Shown in pieces: positions 43,585 through 54,765 of a DNA stretch of 64,000 bases; within the stretch, counting starts at the first letter, position 1, and each line of letters opens with the position of its first letter. Source of the stretch: Panulirus ornatus. Taxonomy: Eukaryota; Arthropoda; Malacostraca; Decapoda; Palinuridae. The notes under the pieces are model-generated. The model was not told where the DNA came from and did no database searches. It saw nothing but the letters and a program-made list of their open reading frames with translations. Both the position numbers and the translations under genes were made by a program. The stretch is taken from the NCBI RefSeq assembly GCF_036320965.1, contig NC_092250.1, positions 12,504,600 through 12,568,599 on the forward strand. Reading direction: 5' to 3'.

Positions 43585-43646
<62 letters not shown>
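43585..43646. repeat. (TA)n tail of copy G/H
   Basis: About 31 TA units directly after AGACAGCGACAAAATATA. Confidence 0.97.
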
Positions 43647-43649
<3 letters not shown>

Positions 43650-44810
43650 ATTATATTTCGGGAAAATTGAGGATGTAAGAGAATTACAGAAGAATGAATA
43701 GGTGAGGGAGAGTGAGAACATATAGAAAAGAATGAGGGAGTCAAAAATGAGAAAACCTATATGGCAAGAGATATGGGTGGTAAAACCACCTTATATGAGA
43801 GTGACTTTGACATAACTTATGAGGCGCTGCATTCTTGAGATTCAAGAAAACATGGCATGGTCGTGGACCAGATATCCACACCATGAGAATTTACACTCTG
43901 TGAGGACACCTTTTTTTTTTTTTTTTAGTATACCCAGCAGGCAATCCACTCTCACAGTCATATAAAGACACTAGGGAAAAAAACCACCATTAATCAAGCG
44001 TCCATTACGGATATTGAGATGGATGGTGCGAGAGAGAACAAATGTGGATGATAGAGTGGGCGGTAATTTCATAGGGAATGGTATGGGGGAAAGAAAACGA
44101 GGCGTGAACCAACAGACTGGCGATCAGAATCACGCCAAAGACGAAGACAGAAATGAGGTGAGATTATCATAGAAGTATTTGGTACGCGAAGTGGAGATAT
44201 TGAGGAGAGTCAGTAGAAAATACGAGACATAACACGCAAGTAAGAGAACAATATTAATTAAGAACGTTTAGTTATTCGCCTTCTTGATAGATCACACAGA
44301 GGATGTTTCCTATGTAGTAATTACCCCACTAGAAAAAAAAAAAAGAAACACATATATGCAGGAATTGATCTATGTTCTCCTGCAGAGAGATGTGCGAAAT
44401 ATCAAGCACCCCGGGTGGTATGTGCCTCTGTGAGCAAGATACACATCAGACAACACGAGCCTTGAATTCTTTATTCTTTTCTTTTTCGTGTGCAACGACG
44501 ACACATGGCGCAAGTGGACTTGACTCTCTTGTGGGAAAAGGCGTGGGAAGTAACATGGATTCCAGCCCAAGTGAGATATGATGTTGACGACAGTCGCTGC
44601 AGTAATTGTGGAGAATTTCGCAAGTGGTAAATGTATGGTCCAAACTAACCAAAATGCTTTTGACATGAATCGTACGTAGCTTACAAAAATTATTAATGCG
44701 ATTCTGGACGAGACGAACATTATATCTAAAGTTTCCAGAAATCAGATACAGGATTTAGTGAGGACCAAATCCCAGATCGAGTCATTGTAGTGTAGCAGAA
44801 TAGGAAAACA
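43647..44810. other. no recognisable feature
   Basis: Unique AT-rich sequence with poly-T near 43911-43926 and poly-A near 44333-44344. No gene recognised. Confidence 0.35.
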
Positions 44811-44953
44811 CGCGTGAAGAATTATATTGTCAAAGAGTCACTTGCAGACGTGTGAAGAACTTTGTTAAGGAGTCACTGGCAGACGTGTGAAGAACTTTCT
44901 TAAAGAGCCACTGGTAGTCGTGTGAAGAACTATATCAAAGAGTCACTTGCAGA
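44811..44953. repeat. about 39-bp minisatellite, 3.5 copies
   Basis: Unit CACTTGCAGACGTGTGAAGA followed by ACTTTGTTAAAGAGT. Confidence 0.85.
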
Positions 44954-45589
44954 TTCATTGAAAATCACTCCTGAGTGACTGAACACTGAAGGAACATGTA
45001 AAATGATTGCCCACAGAAACATACAAACAACTCTCACAACAAATGAATAAGAAAAAGCAAAGGTCCAGTGTGGAAGGGCGATGGTACTGCCTCGATAAGC
45101 GGCAGTTCGCTCGAGGCCAGTAAAGAAAACCTTTTGAGAAGACATCAAAAAACATCGACCACAAACTCCAAATATCGTCCTCGACTCGAGGAGAAAGGAG
45201 AGGGCCATTGTCATTTTGCCCAGTCACTCTGCTCCGGGTCCAGGCTCTCGAAACTATAAAGATATGCAAACTATCCTCATCCAGGGCACGAGATATCCTC
45301 TAGTGACAGAGCAGAAACTTGGAATATGATTTCGAATATTCCGAAACTGTCTATCAATACCTTACTTACTCCTCAAGTGTAATAAGATACAATGCAGTTC
45401 CTTTAAAAGCTTTCTACCAATAACCCTGACATCACATGTAATTAATACTCTCAAGGGAGGTTGTTACAGAACGAAAAGGGTTCTCTATAACCCAAGGCAA
45501 CATGATATCAGGGCGAGGGACCATATCTTTCTCGTTGACTTCAGCAATACAGTGAGACTGCAGAGGGACGAGAGAACGAGCAAGATATG

Positions 45590-46480
45590 CTAACGTGTTA
45601 TACGAATACTTTGCTAAAGTCTTTCCCATTGTGACTGTGGTGTCACAGCGTGGAAAATGTCAAACATGAAAAAGAAAAATCTTGAGACATTCAGTGAAAT
45701 CATTCACTGCAAATCCCTTTCCTTAATGATGAACTCTGTACTCCCAAAGAATCGTGGTTGAATCTCTGCTGTTCCTCATCCTCAGTTCTGACGTGTATAG
45801 ATACGCAAAGCCCAGTTCTACACCACCTACTGCAGAGCGTACCAGAATAAAACATACAGATCTCGTCAGTGGAAGACGCTGGAAAACTACAGATATTAAC
45901 CCGACCTTCCCAAAAACGCTTAAGAGATTTACAGCAAACGGGACACAAAGAAGCGCTACGATAAACTGGTAAAGCCGTGTAAATAAAACCGCGAAGCAGT
46001 AATGTCCTGACGATTCTTATCTTAAGCGAGCTAATGTCTCATCAGCAAAGATAGCTGGGTGGATTTTACAGACCTTCAAGACGAAGGAGGTCAAACCAGT
46101 GATGACGCCCAGTAAGTCATTTTACTGTTGAGAATATGAGTATTGCAACCGGCTAAAAACCCTGAGTCTGTGTTCGAACGCTAGAGGAAGAGATGTAACA
46201 TAATTCACCTTTGAGATATGGGCAGAACATGCAAGCGAGACTGATCAAACTATTGCCATTGAAACCAGAAAGCATTACCTAAAAGAAAATGAAGGAGACG
46301 GGTCTAAACGCTATTTGAAGACACTACAAAATGCTGATTGGCGAAGTATAAGATGGCCAGATCAGACGAGATGTGATGGTAACGCAGTCCTATGGTCTAC
46401 GGCCTCCAACAATTCCATTTAGCAATGCAGCAACATGGCACTTCGTTCTGAGACCAGCATCTTGGGGTAGATACCTCCAA
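45590..46480 (+). mobile_element. decayed CR1/Jockey-superfamily LINE (RT to C-terminus)
   Basis: In order on the plus strand, with frame changes: LAKVFPIVTVVSQRGKC (about 45605, the IKVFE.VIR block), VVESLLFLILSSDV (about 45755, the GVPQGSVLGPLLFLI..DI block), SVEDAGKLQI (about 45866, just after the position of FADDT), KTLKRFTANGTQ (about 45915, the LKR.TAY block), AKIAGWILQTFKTKEVKPVM (about 46045), EYCNRL (about 46135), then GLRPP...NAATWHFVLRP (about 46398, the R..SFAVRGP block). This is the usual motif order of this LINE type. The FADD itself is destroyed. It shares segments with the LINE at 37510-38580. Confidence 0.55.
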
Positions 46481-46923
46481 AAGCCATTCTGAAGTGCACG
46501 TGAGAAAAGAAAGAACGTTCGGAAATCGTTGTTGGAATTCGTATGCTAAACGATATTCACACAAATGGTTTACAAACGCCTCAGAGCCATGGAAACCGGC
46601 TGCATAATTACATGAAATGATCTTAAGTTGAATTCATTCTTGGATTTTACTTCAAGAGGACAACTACGAATGTACGGACACACAGAGCAAATAGAAGGAG
46701 TTGGTGTTATGAATGGATCACTTATGAAAGGAGTACCACAAGTGGAGCGAGGTGACTGTAGGCGAGCAAATACTTCACCTCAGGAGCAGTGGAGCGGAGA
46801 GGGGGCCATATTGGATGTGCTTGAGGAAGGAGCGTTATCACTAAAGTGCTCGAGGAAGAAGTACTTTTCCAAAGGCGAAGTGCTTGATGAAGAAGGATTG
46901 CTCCAAAGGAGGAGTGTTTGGGG
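46481..46923. other. no recognisable feature
   Basis: Leads into the 32-bp array. Partial unit-like words (GAGGAAG, GTGCTTGA) from about 46800 suggest decayed copies of the array. Confidence 0.35.
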
Positions 46924-47262
46924 AGGGAGCACTGTTCCAAGTGAGCAGTGCTTTGAGGGACCACTGTTCCAAGTGAGCAGTGCTTTGAGGGAGCACTGTT
47001 CCAAGTGAGCAGTGCTTTGAGGGAGCACTGTTCCAAGTGAGCAGTGCTTTGAGGGAGCACTGTTCCAAGTGAGCAGTGCTTTAAGGGAGCACTGTTCCAA
47101 GTGAGCAGTGCTTTGAGGGAGCACTGTTCCAAGTGAGCAGTGCTGTGAGGGAGCACTTTTCCAAGTGAGCAGTGCTTTAAGGGAGCACTGTTCCAAGTGA
47201 GCAGTGCTTTAAGGGAGCACTTTTCCAAGTGAGCAGTGCTTGAGGGAGCACTTTTCCAAGTC
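46924..47262. repeat. 32-bp hairpin-forming minisatellite, about 10-11 copies
   Basis: Unit GGGAGCACTGTTCCAAGTGA followed by GCAGTGCTTTGA. Each unit contains AGCACTG and its reverse complement CAGTGCT separated by 11 nt, so each can fold into a 7-bp hairpin. Copies are nearly identical. With a 32-bp period all three minus-strand frames stay open, giving overlapping frames that are not genes. Confidence 0.93.
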
Positions 47263-49651
47263 AGAAGTGCTTGAGGAAGACGCCCTCTTCTAAAAAACTA
47301 TACAGACCACAGAAACCCAGAATGCAAGGGCGATGGTGTGGCTTTAACAGTTAATTTAAGAGGAAGGAGTAGAGATTTACGAAGCTCAGAAATCCGCAAG
47401 CGATTTGTCTGTCGATGAGAAGAAGAGGAAAGAAACTTCAAATCGATGGTGTATGCATCGTCTCTCAGCCTCTCTCATTTCGTCCAGTGCTGTACCATCC
47501 CAGTGGAACACTGAGTAACTGTAGTTTACTGAACGTCTTATTGGTCTCCTTACAACAAGCGTTTAGCTCGGGTCGATTAATAACCCCATTAAGAACACCT
47601 ATCACATAATACTTTGCTGAATATTGACGTGCAATGGAAAGCATGGTACTTGACCAAGTATTTTTCGTGAAAAAAATATTAAAATTCTTTCGATAAGTAT
47701 TTCTTCGTCGAAATATGTCACCCAATATATGCTGCGTTGTGAGACGCGTACCTTGGCTCCGGCTGGAAAATAGTTTGTGTAAAGCGATACCAGTGAAAAA
47801 TGTTGGTGTTCAAGAATACCTCAACAGATCACGTAACGAGGAGCCGTGTGAGGTGATGGTAAAAATTTTGCAGCAGATGTGTAGCATAGCGTAATGTCCC
47901 TGATCCTAAGCAGCGACTGGGGGATGGGATAAGCAACTGATGCTTCCATTAGCAAGTCCAAGTGATTTACAACTCGTAAGAATTAATGAGAGATAGAACA
48001 CGGGTAGATTAACTGCAAAAAGGCCAAACGTAAGGTTTAAACTCTAGAATTTTTTTTTGGAATCAGTGGAGGGTACTGAATTAGAGCCACAGGCAAGAAT
48101 AAGCTACCAGAGGTCACCACGGGCCTTGCGAACCATGTATACTATTAGCCAAAAGGACATCTTTAATAATCCAAGCAGTGCTTATGAATGATTAATCAGC
48201 CATACCCGGTCAAGATGTTAGACAAATGGAATGAATCATGTTGCATCGTATTGCATTAGCGGTTGTGCCGTTGAGACAATGCAGTGTGGCAGAGAAGTTG
48301 ATGAAGCGATCTACCAGACCCAGAACCAGGTTGATAAGTCATGGACTCCATGACATTCACTAGGTCGAGAAACAATCACTCGAGTTCCATAGCGGTAGAG
48401 GATCATTGGTGTTAGAGGCCAGTGATGGAGAGTTTAAGACCTAAAGAGGTTCCAGATGACGTAAGTGAAGTCGGTAAGACACACAAAGGGAGACCGAGGT
48501 ATCAGACAAACACCATCGAAGATAAGAGGATGAAATGGAGTAGATTGGGGAGGGGAAGACGATTACCCTTCAGGCTAGCCAAGCGGAAAGGGAATTCGTG
48601 GCATGTGTCTCATAGGTATAGTCAATAGACTAAAGCGAAAATATCAAAATTATGCTGTAGCTGACAAAGTCGATAACATTCTTGCGTTTGAGGGCAGTAA
48701 TAATGATCATGAGAGTAGCATAATAAGGTAAAGGATGCTCTTCAACACCAGTGGATAGACAGAAGCGAGAATGAAGACACAAGGAAATATATGTTCAGAT
48801 GCATCGAAGGTCAGCTAAGGCAGGGTAATGGCATGCAAACTGGGTATAAAGAGGGCGTTATGGCTCTCGGCCTGCAAGATCATATTGAACGAAGGAAGGA
48901 CAGGACGGAGGAAAAGAAAGCCATGGTCATACTGGAAACTCCAGGCAATAAGGGGATGATTGGTAGCGTAGGGAGTAAGAGAAGGATGCAGGATACATTG
49001 CACGGGAGAACCAGCCACTAAAAGCGACGACGTCTTCAATGCGAGGGAGCTTTAAAGGAAGTTCCTGAGGCAGTTGCACTGCTAACAGTGGGAAATACAA
49101 TAGGATGTGTGGAAATATTAACAGCAGAAGAGAAAAACTGAGGAAATGTGGAGAGAAAGAACAGATAGCTTGAGATAAAGTAAGGACAAGAGGTGATTCT
49201 CATCCAGTTTGACAATAGGAAAAGTATTACTAATATGTCGGCGTGGAAATATCGGATATGATTAGTCTCAGCAGATGGCGAGTATTATCAGTTTTGATAT
49301 ACTCTTAGAATATATCCTGGTTCATATTCCCCGATGATCCCAGACTTCAGACCTCTTATCTCTGCGTCCACCTCGTTGATCAACGAGATGGACTGAGGTT
49401 TAAGGGCCTCAATCGCGTTCAATGCAGTGGACGAGTCCTGGAAAATGGTGATACCTCTTTTTCATGTATTTTTCTTTCCTTTGCAATACTTACCCAACAG
49501 CTTCCCTCAGCCGTCCAGATGGCGATGTTGGCGATCTTAAGGAAGCCCTTGGCTGCCTGTCGTTACTCAGGAGCAAGAAAACTGCGTTGGTGGTGTTTAT
49601 ATTTGGTAGACCCTGCCTGTAGTAATTGTTGGAGGACCGAGTTAATGTTGA
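47263..49651. other. no recognisable feature
   Basis: Unique sequence with frames up to 86 codons (47465-47725 minus, 48422-48628 plus, 48791-49021 plus). None shows a motif I recognise. Confidence 0.35.
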
Positions 49652-49656
49652 CCCCC

Positions 49657-49694
<38 letters not shown>
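49652..49694. repeat. poly-C and (CT)n tract
   Basis: About 16 C followed by about 13 CT units. Confidence 0.95.
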
Positions 49695-49699
<5 letters not shown>

Positions 49700-49719
49700 C
49701 TCGTCTCTCTCTCTGTGCA

Positions 49720-49959
49720 GACGCATCTGGTCATGTCATATCCAGTAAAGGTCCGTGCACGAGGTGTGGGAGCCGCCGTGCAACTCACTCCTCGATTAAC
49801 AAGCAGCGAAAGCTTCAGCTGCTCTACGTAACCCCGCCACCTGACGAGGACGCTCCGCCCTACCGTTGTCGAATTCGTCCCACCAACTCATCCCTCCCAC
49901 AACCTGACGTAACTTATAAGCTGCCACCTGTGGCTGACGCTACAATTCCAGCTCCATAA
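49720..49959 (+). other. weak candidate terminal exon
   Basis: The pyrimidine tract is followed by TCTCTCTGTGCAG, a good splice acceptor, and an 80-codon open segment: DASGHVISSKGPCTRCGSRR, then a Pro-rich part (VTPPPDEDAPPYRCRIRP) and a stop at 49957-49959. The segment is more GC- and CpG-rich than its surroundings. AATAAA occurs at 50167-50172. I do not recognise a family, and a (CT)n microsatellite will mimic a polypyrimidine tract. Confidence 0.18.
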
Positions 49960-50015
49960 CCACACGATGGAGACTGTCGATTTAAGTGTTTCGAATCAAG
50001 TTCTTTTATTGACTT

Positions 50016-50050
50016 TTGCCTGAAGGTGCCTAGCCCATAGGCGAAACGTA
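50016..50050 (+). ncRNA. possible degenerate hammerhead core (another PLE family)
   Basis: CTGAAGG at 50020-50026 (core CTGATGA with two changes), a perfect 5-bp stem GCCTA/TAGGC at 50028-50042 around GCCCA, then GAAAC at 50043-50047. The arrangement matches core, stem II, GAAA of hammerheads found at PLE ends. Stem I and stem III could not be assigned. No PLE coding sequence is adjacent. Confidence 0.3.
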
Positions 50051-50164
50051 TGTAATATTGAATGAGCAATGGATCTGTCGAGAGCATAGGAAAACGGGCG
50101 AACCCGAAGTGCAGTGTTGACATGATATATTTAACTCCGCTTTGGTGTCTGGAATTGTGCCAGC

Positions 50165-50690
50165 TGAATAAAGTCGGTTTGGGGATCCCTGGAGAATGGA
50201 AAGGTTATCCTTATGAAATGTAGAGTGGGTTGAGGCATATCCCTAGGAAGATACGCTGGAAAATTATGCAAAAGAATCTTGGAAACATTAATGAGACTGA
50301 TGATCGTACATGGAATGTCTGAGTGGCCGGCCGGTGGCGTTTGGTAACAAAAGAAGTGGTTTTTTTATATGTGGAGATTAAGTGGGAATACTATACTGTG
50401 TATCATATTTACTTTCTTTATCTAGAGGAGGATTTTAAAAGGATACTTAGGAAATTATCATGGATTAGATCCAGAGACGAAGATTTCCGCAAGAAACTGT
50501 GTGTAATAGTCAAGCCAAAGGGATATATGATTGATGAAAGTAAGTGGTTTAAGTGTCATGCTGTTCTAAGACCAGGTGTCTCATCTCCGGTTCTTTTCAT
50601 CAGTTACGTGGATAAAGTCAAGCTCGAAGTCGGACCGTTCTGTGAAGGAGAGAAAGGTGATTTGACTCGTTCACACGGCGGAGCTTAAGC
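50165..50690 (+). mobile_element. decayed LINE reverse transcriptase fragment
   Basis: YAGKLCKRILETLMRLM near 50250-50300 corresponds to the PGKLYARIL block, and ESKWFKCHAVLRPGVSSPVL near 50536-50600 to RT motif B (SEWF.V..GLRQG.VLSPVLF), followed by ISYVDKV. Frames differ between the two. No motif C was found. Confidence 0.5.
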
Positions 50691-50889
50691 CATTACTGGC
50701 TTAGAGAGAGGACGCTCTTAAGCTATGTATTAAAGATAAGCTGTGTCTGGACGGAATATAGTGATGTGAGCAAGGAGGGGCAGGCGGTAGGGTTGTATGT
50801 TTTTATTCTTCAATTATCTTCGAAGTGTGGTATTAACTGATGCCTTTATATAACCGGAATTTAACTGAAGAATATCCAAAAAGCTAAAT

Positions 50890-50891
<2 letters not shown>

Positions 50892-50969
<78 letters not shown>
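50892..50969. repeat. (TA)n at the 5' edge of bookend element 4
   Basis: About 39 TA units. Confidence 0.97.
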
Positions 50970-50972
<3 letters not shown>

Positions 50973-51211
50973 CCCTGGGGATAAGGGAGAAAGAATACTT
51001 CCCACGTATTCCCTCCGTGTCGTAGAAGGCGACTAAAAGGGGAGGGAGCGGGGGGCTGGAAATCCCCCCCCCCCCCATCTCTTTTTTTTTAATTTTCCAA
51101 AAGAAGGAACAGAGTGGGGCCAGGTGAGGATATTCCTCAAAGGCCCAGTCCTCTGTTATTAATGCTACCACGCTAACGCGGGAAATGGCGAATAGTTTAA
51201 AAGAAAGAAAG
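50970..51211 (+). mobile_element. bookend element 4, complete
   Basis: Starts TATCCCTGGGGATAAGGGAG, then AGAAAGAATACTTCCCACG (also in the 5' UTR of LINE copy K at 59880-59860, minus), TGTCGTAGAAGGCGACTAAA, a poly-C and poly-T centre, CCAAAAGAAGGAACAGAG, and the LINE-like end GCTAACGCGGGAAATGGCG, AATAGTTTAAAAGAAAGAAA and (TA)n. About 240 bp, no ORF, and no convincing pol III A or B box. Confidence 0.72.

Positions 51212-51278
<67 letters not shown>
51212..51278. repeat. (TA)n between bookend element 4 and RTE copy I
   Basis: About 33 TA units. Confidence 0.97.
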
Positions 51279-51283
<5 letters not shown>

Positions 51284-52175
51284 AGTTTGAATGGAGAAAA
51301 ACTGGAGGAAGTAAAGTGTTTTAGATATCTGGGAGTGGATCTGGCAGCGGATGGAACCATGGAAGCGGAAGTGAATCATAAGGTGGGGGAGGGGGCGAAA
51401 ATCCTGGGAGCCTTGAAGAATGTTTGGAAGTCGAGAACATAATCTCGGAAAGCAAAAATGGGTATGTTTGAAGGAATAGTGGTTCCAACAATGTTGTATG
51501 GTTGCGAGGCGTGGGCTATGGATAGAGTTGTGCGCAGGAGGGTGGATGTGCTGGAAATGAGATGTTTGAGGACAATGTGTGGTGTGAGGTGGTTTGATCG
51601 AGTAAGTGATGTAAGGGTAAGAGAGATGTGTGGAAATAAAAAGAGCATGGTTGAGAGAGCAGAAGAGGGTGTTTTGAAATGGTTTGGGCACATGGAGAGA
51701 ATGAGTGAGGAAAGATTGACCGAGAGGATATATGTGTCGGAGGTGGAGGGAACGAGGAGAAGTGGGAGACCAAATTGGAGGTGGAAAGATGGAATGAAAA
51801 AGATTTTGAGTGAGCGGGGCCTGAACATGCAGAAGGGTGAAAGGCGGGCAAGGAATAGGGTGAATTGGATCGATGTGGTATACCGGGGTTGACGTGCTGT
51901 CAGTGGATTGAATCAGGGCATGTGAAGCGTCTTGGGTATACCATGGAAAGTTGTGTGGGGCCTGGATGTGGAAAGAGAGCTGTGGTTTCGGGCATTATTG
52001 CATGAAAGCTAGAGACTGAGTGTGAACGAATGGGGCCTTTGTTGTCTTTTCCTAGCTCTACCTCGCACACATAAGGGGAGAGGGGGATGGTATTCCATGT
52101 GTGGCGAGGTGGCGATGGGAATGAATAAAGGTAGACAGTGTGAATTGTGTGCATGGGTACATATATATATGTGTC

Positions 52176-52245
<70 letters not shown>

Positions 52246-52410
52246 TTGAGATGTATAGGTATGTATATTTGCATGTGTGGACGTGTATGTATATACATGT
52301 GTATGGGGGTGGGTTGGGCCATTTCTTTCGTCTGTTTCCTTGCGCGACCTCGCAAACGCGGGAGACAGCGACAAAGCAAAATAATAATAATAGTTATATA
52401 TATATATATA
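51279..52410 (+). mobile_element. RTE-like LINE copy I, 5'-truncated
   Basis: Begins at VSLNGEKLEEVKCFRYLG right after (TA)n and runs to the end of the UTR. One nonsense at 51440-51442 (ACATAATCT for ACATTATCT) splits the ORF; the rest is open to 51892. Within the 3' UTR the short TATATATA run has expanded to about 28 units (52186-52240). The terminal block GGGAGACAGCGACAAAGC is followed by AATAATAATAG and a short (TA)n. Confidence 0.9.
52186..52240. repeat. (TA)n expansion inside the 3' UTR of copy I
   Basis: About 28 TA units at the UTR site that reads GTGTATATATATGTA in copies D and P. Confidence 0.95.
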
Positions 52411-53306
52411 TCAAAGTCAGTTCAGTTGTTTAGGGCAAGACATGGCAACTTTTGAAGAACATGAAATTCTGATCAAAGTACCAGAGTTTCGCCTCGACCT
52501 CGGCATCAATAGACTATATACCTAAAAGTTAATAAGCTTAGGTACTGTGGGAAACAAGCATCTCCCTTGGTAAGGAAAGGTGAGGAGGATGCACTGAGAA
52601 AAAAGATCGTGATTGGGGTCTACTATGACAGAGGATTGCTTGAAAGACCAAAAAGAGACGGCGCGATGGAGAGATCACATCACTGCAGTAGCCTGAGGAA
52701 AGGACCTGTTACGGCGCAAACTGATCTCTCTCTTTGTGGCGTGAGGGATATACGTGAAACAACTCACATCCGACCAAGTAGGATAAGTCTCCGATCGAAA
52801 GAATGTAAATTAAAAGGGAAAACAATATTGATCACAGTTTGTAAATGATGGGTAGTTTGCATTTGCAGACGAGGTGGGAAGTGACGTTATCCTGTCATAT
52901 ATTAATGAGATATAAGGCTAAAGGGGAAAAACTGGACTTGATTAACCAAAATTTTGCAAGACCAAGCGATGCGGTGCCACTGACAAGAGTGTCATTAACG
53001 ATGAGAGTGAGGGAGACAGTAAAATGGACGACGATATACTGACACGTAGGATAGGCTAGTGGAAGCTGCTGTCTGTCCTGGGAAAATCATTCATGAAGTG
53101 CACCAGTGAGTGACCTGTGTGTGTTCATGACCCGCCTGAGAAACTATGACCAAATGTTCATCAAAATGTTATCATGTGTGAGGATGATGATTATGCTAAT
53201 GCCAGTGAGCGGCGTCTCGGCCAGGCGTTAAACGTAAACTGGAGAATCTCGTTGCTCTTACGGATTGTAAGTGAATCATTAATGTCACTGAGGGGTGATA
53301 TGTAGC

Positions 53307-53307
<1 letters not shown>
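52411..53307. other. no recognisable feature
   Basis: The 93-codon frame at 52567-52848 has no recognisable motif. Nothing else seen. Confidence 0.35.

Positions 53308-53396
<89 letters not shown>
53308..53396. repeat. (GA)n microsatellite
   Basis: About 44 GA units. Confidence 0.97.
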
Positions 53397-53400
<4 letters not shown>

Positions 53401-53505
53401 TGGAGCTGTACGTTTTGTGAAGAAAGGCTCAAGATCCTTGAGGAAGAATTTGGAATATCAGTACAAAATATTCGCACTTTTGTTAAGACACTTCAGAAAA
53501 CACAC

Positions 53506-54387
53506 TTGGAGCGTTGAAGAATATGTGGAAGGCGAGAGCATTATCTTGGAGAGCAAAAATAGGTATGTTTGAAGGAATAGTGGTTCCAATAATGTTGCAT
53601 GGTTGCGAGGCATGGGCTATAGATAGAGTTGTGCTGAGGTGGGTGGATGTGTTTGAGGACAATATGTGGTGTGAGGTGGTTTGATCGACTAAGTAATGAA
53701 AGCGTAAGAGAGAAGTGTGGTAAAAAAAAAAAGAGTTTGGTTGAGAGAGCAGAAGAGGGTGTGTTGAAATGGTTTGGTCACATGGAGAGAATGAGTGAGG
53801 AAAGATTGACAAAGAGGATATATGTGTCAGAGGTGGAGGGAAGAAGGAGAAGCGGGAGACCAAATTGGAGGTGGAAGGATGGAGTGAGAAAGATTTTGAG
53901 CGATCGGGGCCTGAACATACAGGAGGGTGAAAGGCGTGCAAGGAATAAAGTGAATTGGAACGATGTGGTACACCGGGGTGGACGTGCTGTCAGTGGATTG
54001 AACCAGGGCATGTGAAGCGTCTGGGGTAAACCATGAAAGGTCTGTAGGGCCTGGATGTGTAAAGGGAGCTTATGTTTTGATGCATTGCACATGACAGCTA
54101 GTGACTGAGTGTCTGTTCCTGGCGCTACCTCGGTGGAGCGGGGGATGCTATTTCATGTATGGCGGGGTGGAGATGGAAATGGATGAATGCAGCAAGTATG
54201 GATAAGTACATGTGTATATATGTGTATGTCTGTGTATGTATATGTATATATACGTTGAAATGTATATGTATGTATATGTGCGTGTGCGGGCATTTATGTA
54301 TATACATGTGTATGTGGGTGGGTTGGGCCATTCCTCGTCTGTTTCCTTGCGCTACCTCGCTAACGCGAGAGACGGCGTTTAAGTAAA
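53506..54387 (+). mobile_element. RTE-like LINE copy J, diverged and 5'-truncated
   Basis: Starts at GGAGCGTTGAAGAATATGTG (the GALKNVWK region) without a (TA)n edge. It reads GIVVPIMLHGCEAWAID and then lacks the codons for LEMR, has a poly-A frameshift at 53722-53733, and is open again through FGHMERM to the stop near 54015. The 3' UTR is shortened (about 375 bp) and ends CTAACGCGAGAGACGGCG before (TA)n. More substitutions than copies A-I indicate an older insertion or another subfamily. Confidence 0.85.

Positions 54388-54435
<48 letters not shown>
54388..54435. repeat. (TA)n tail of copy J
   Basis: About 24 TA units. Confidence 0.97.
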
Positions 54436-54439
<4 letters not shown>

Positions 54440-54560
54440 CCGTGGTGGCATTTACGTAAGTGAATTGGGAGGTCTGGGCTATGATGAGAGGTTGGAAGTA
54501 CTGAAATTGCCTTCCTTGATAACAGGAAGGGAAAGAGGAGGATATTCATTTGACGGCGAA
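54440..54560 (+). mobile_element. possible LINE C-terminal scrap
   Basis: GGLGYDERLEVLKLPSLITG then RERGG resembles the SYEERL..L.LP.L..RR.RGD block found after the RT thumb in CR1/Jockey-like LINEs. Only this block is recognisable. Confidence 0.3.
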
Positions 54561-54733
54561 GAAGATTCAGGATTGAGTAAGCAGTGTAAATGAGACGAAT
54601 TTACAGAAGACGGGGTGCAGAGGAAAGAGGACGGAAGCGGACATGCAAGCGGTGAACCATGAAGCGGGATGTCAGCGAAAATCTTGAAATTTAACAGAAC
54701 AATTAAAGAGTTTGAATTCATTATGTTGGAGCA

Positions 54734-54765
<32 letters not shown>

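Noticed and set aside
46722..47228. 168-codon minus-strand frame rich in HCSLGTVLPQSTAHLEQ
   Set aside because: It is a translation of the 32-bp tandem array, which is open in several frames at once.
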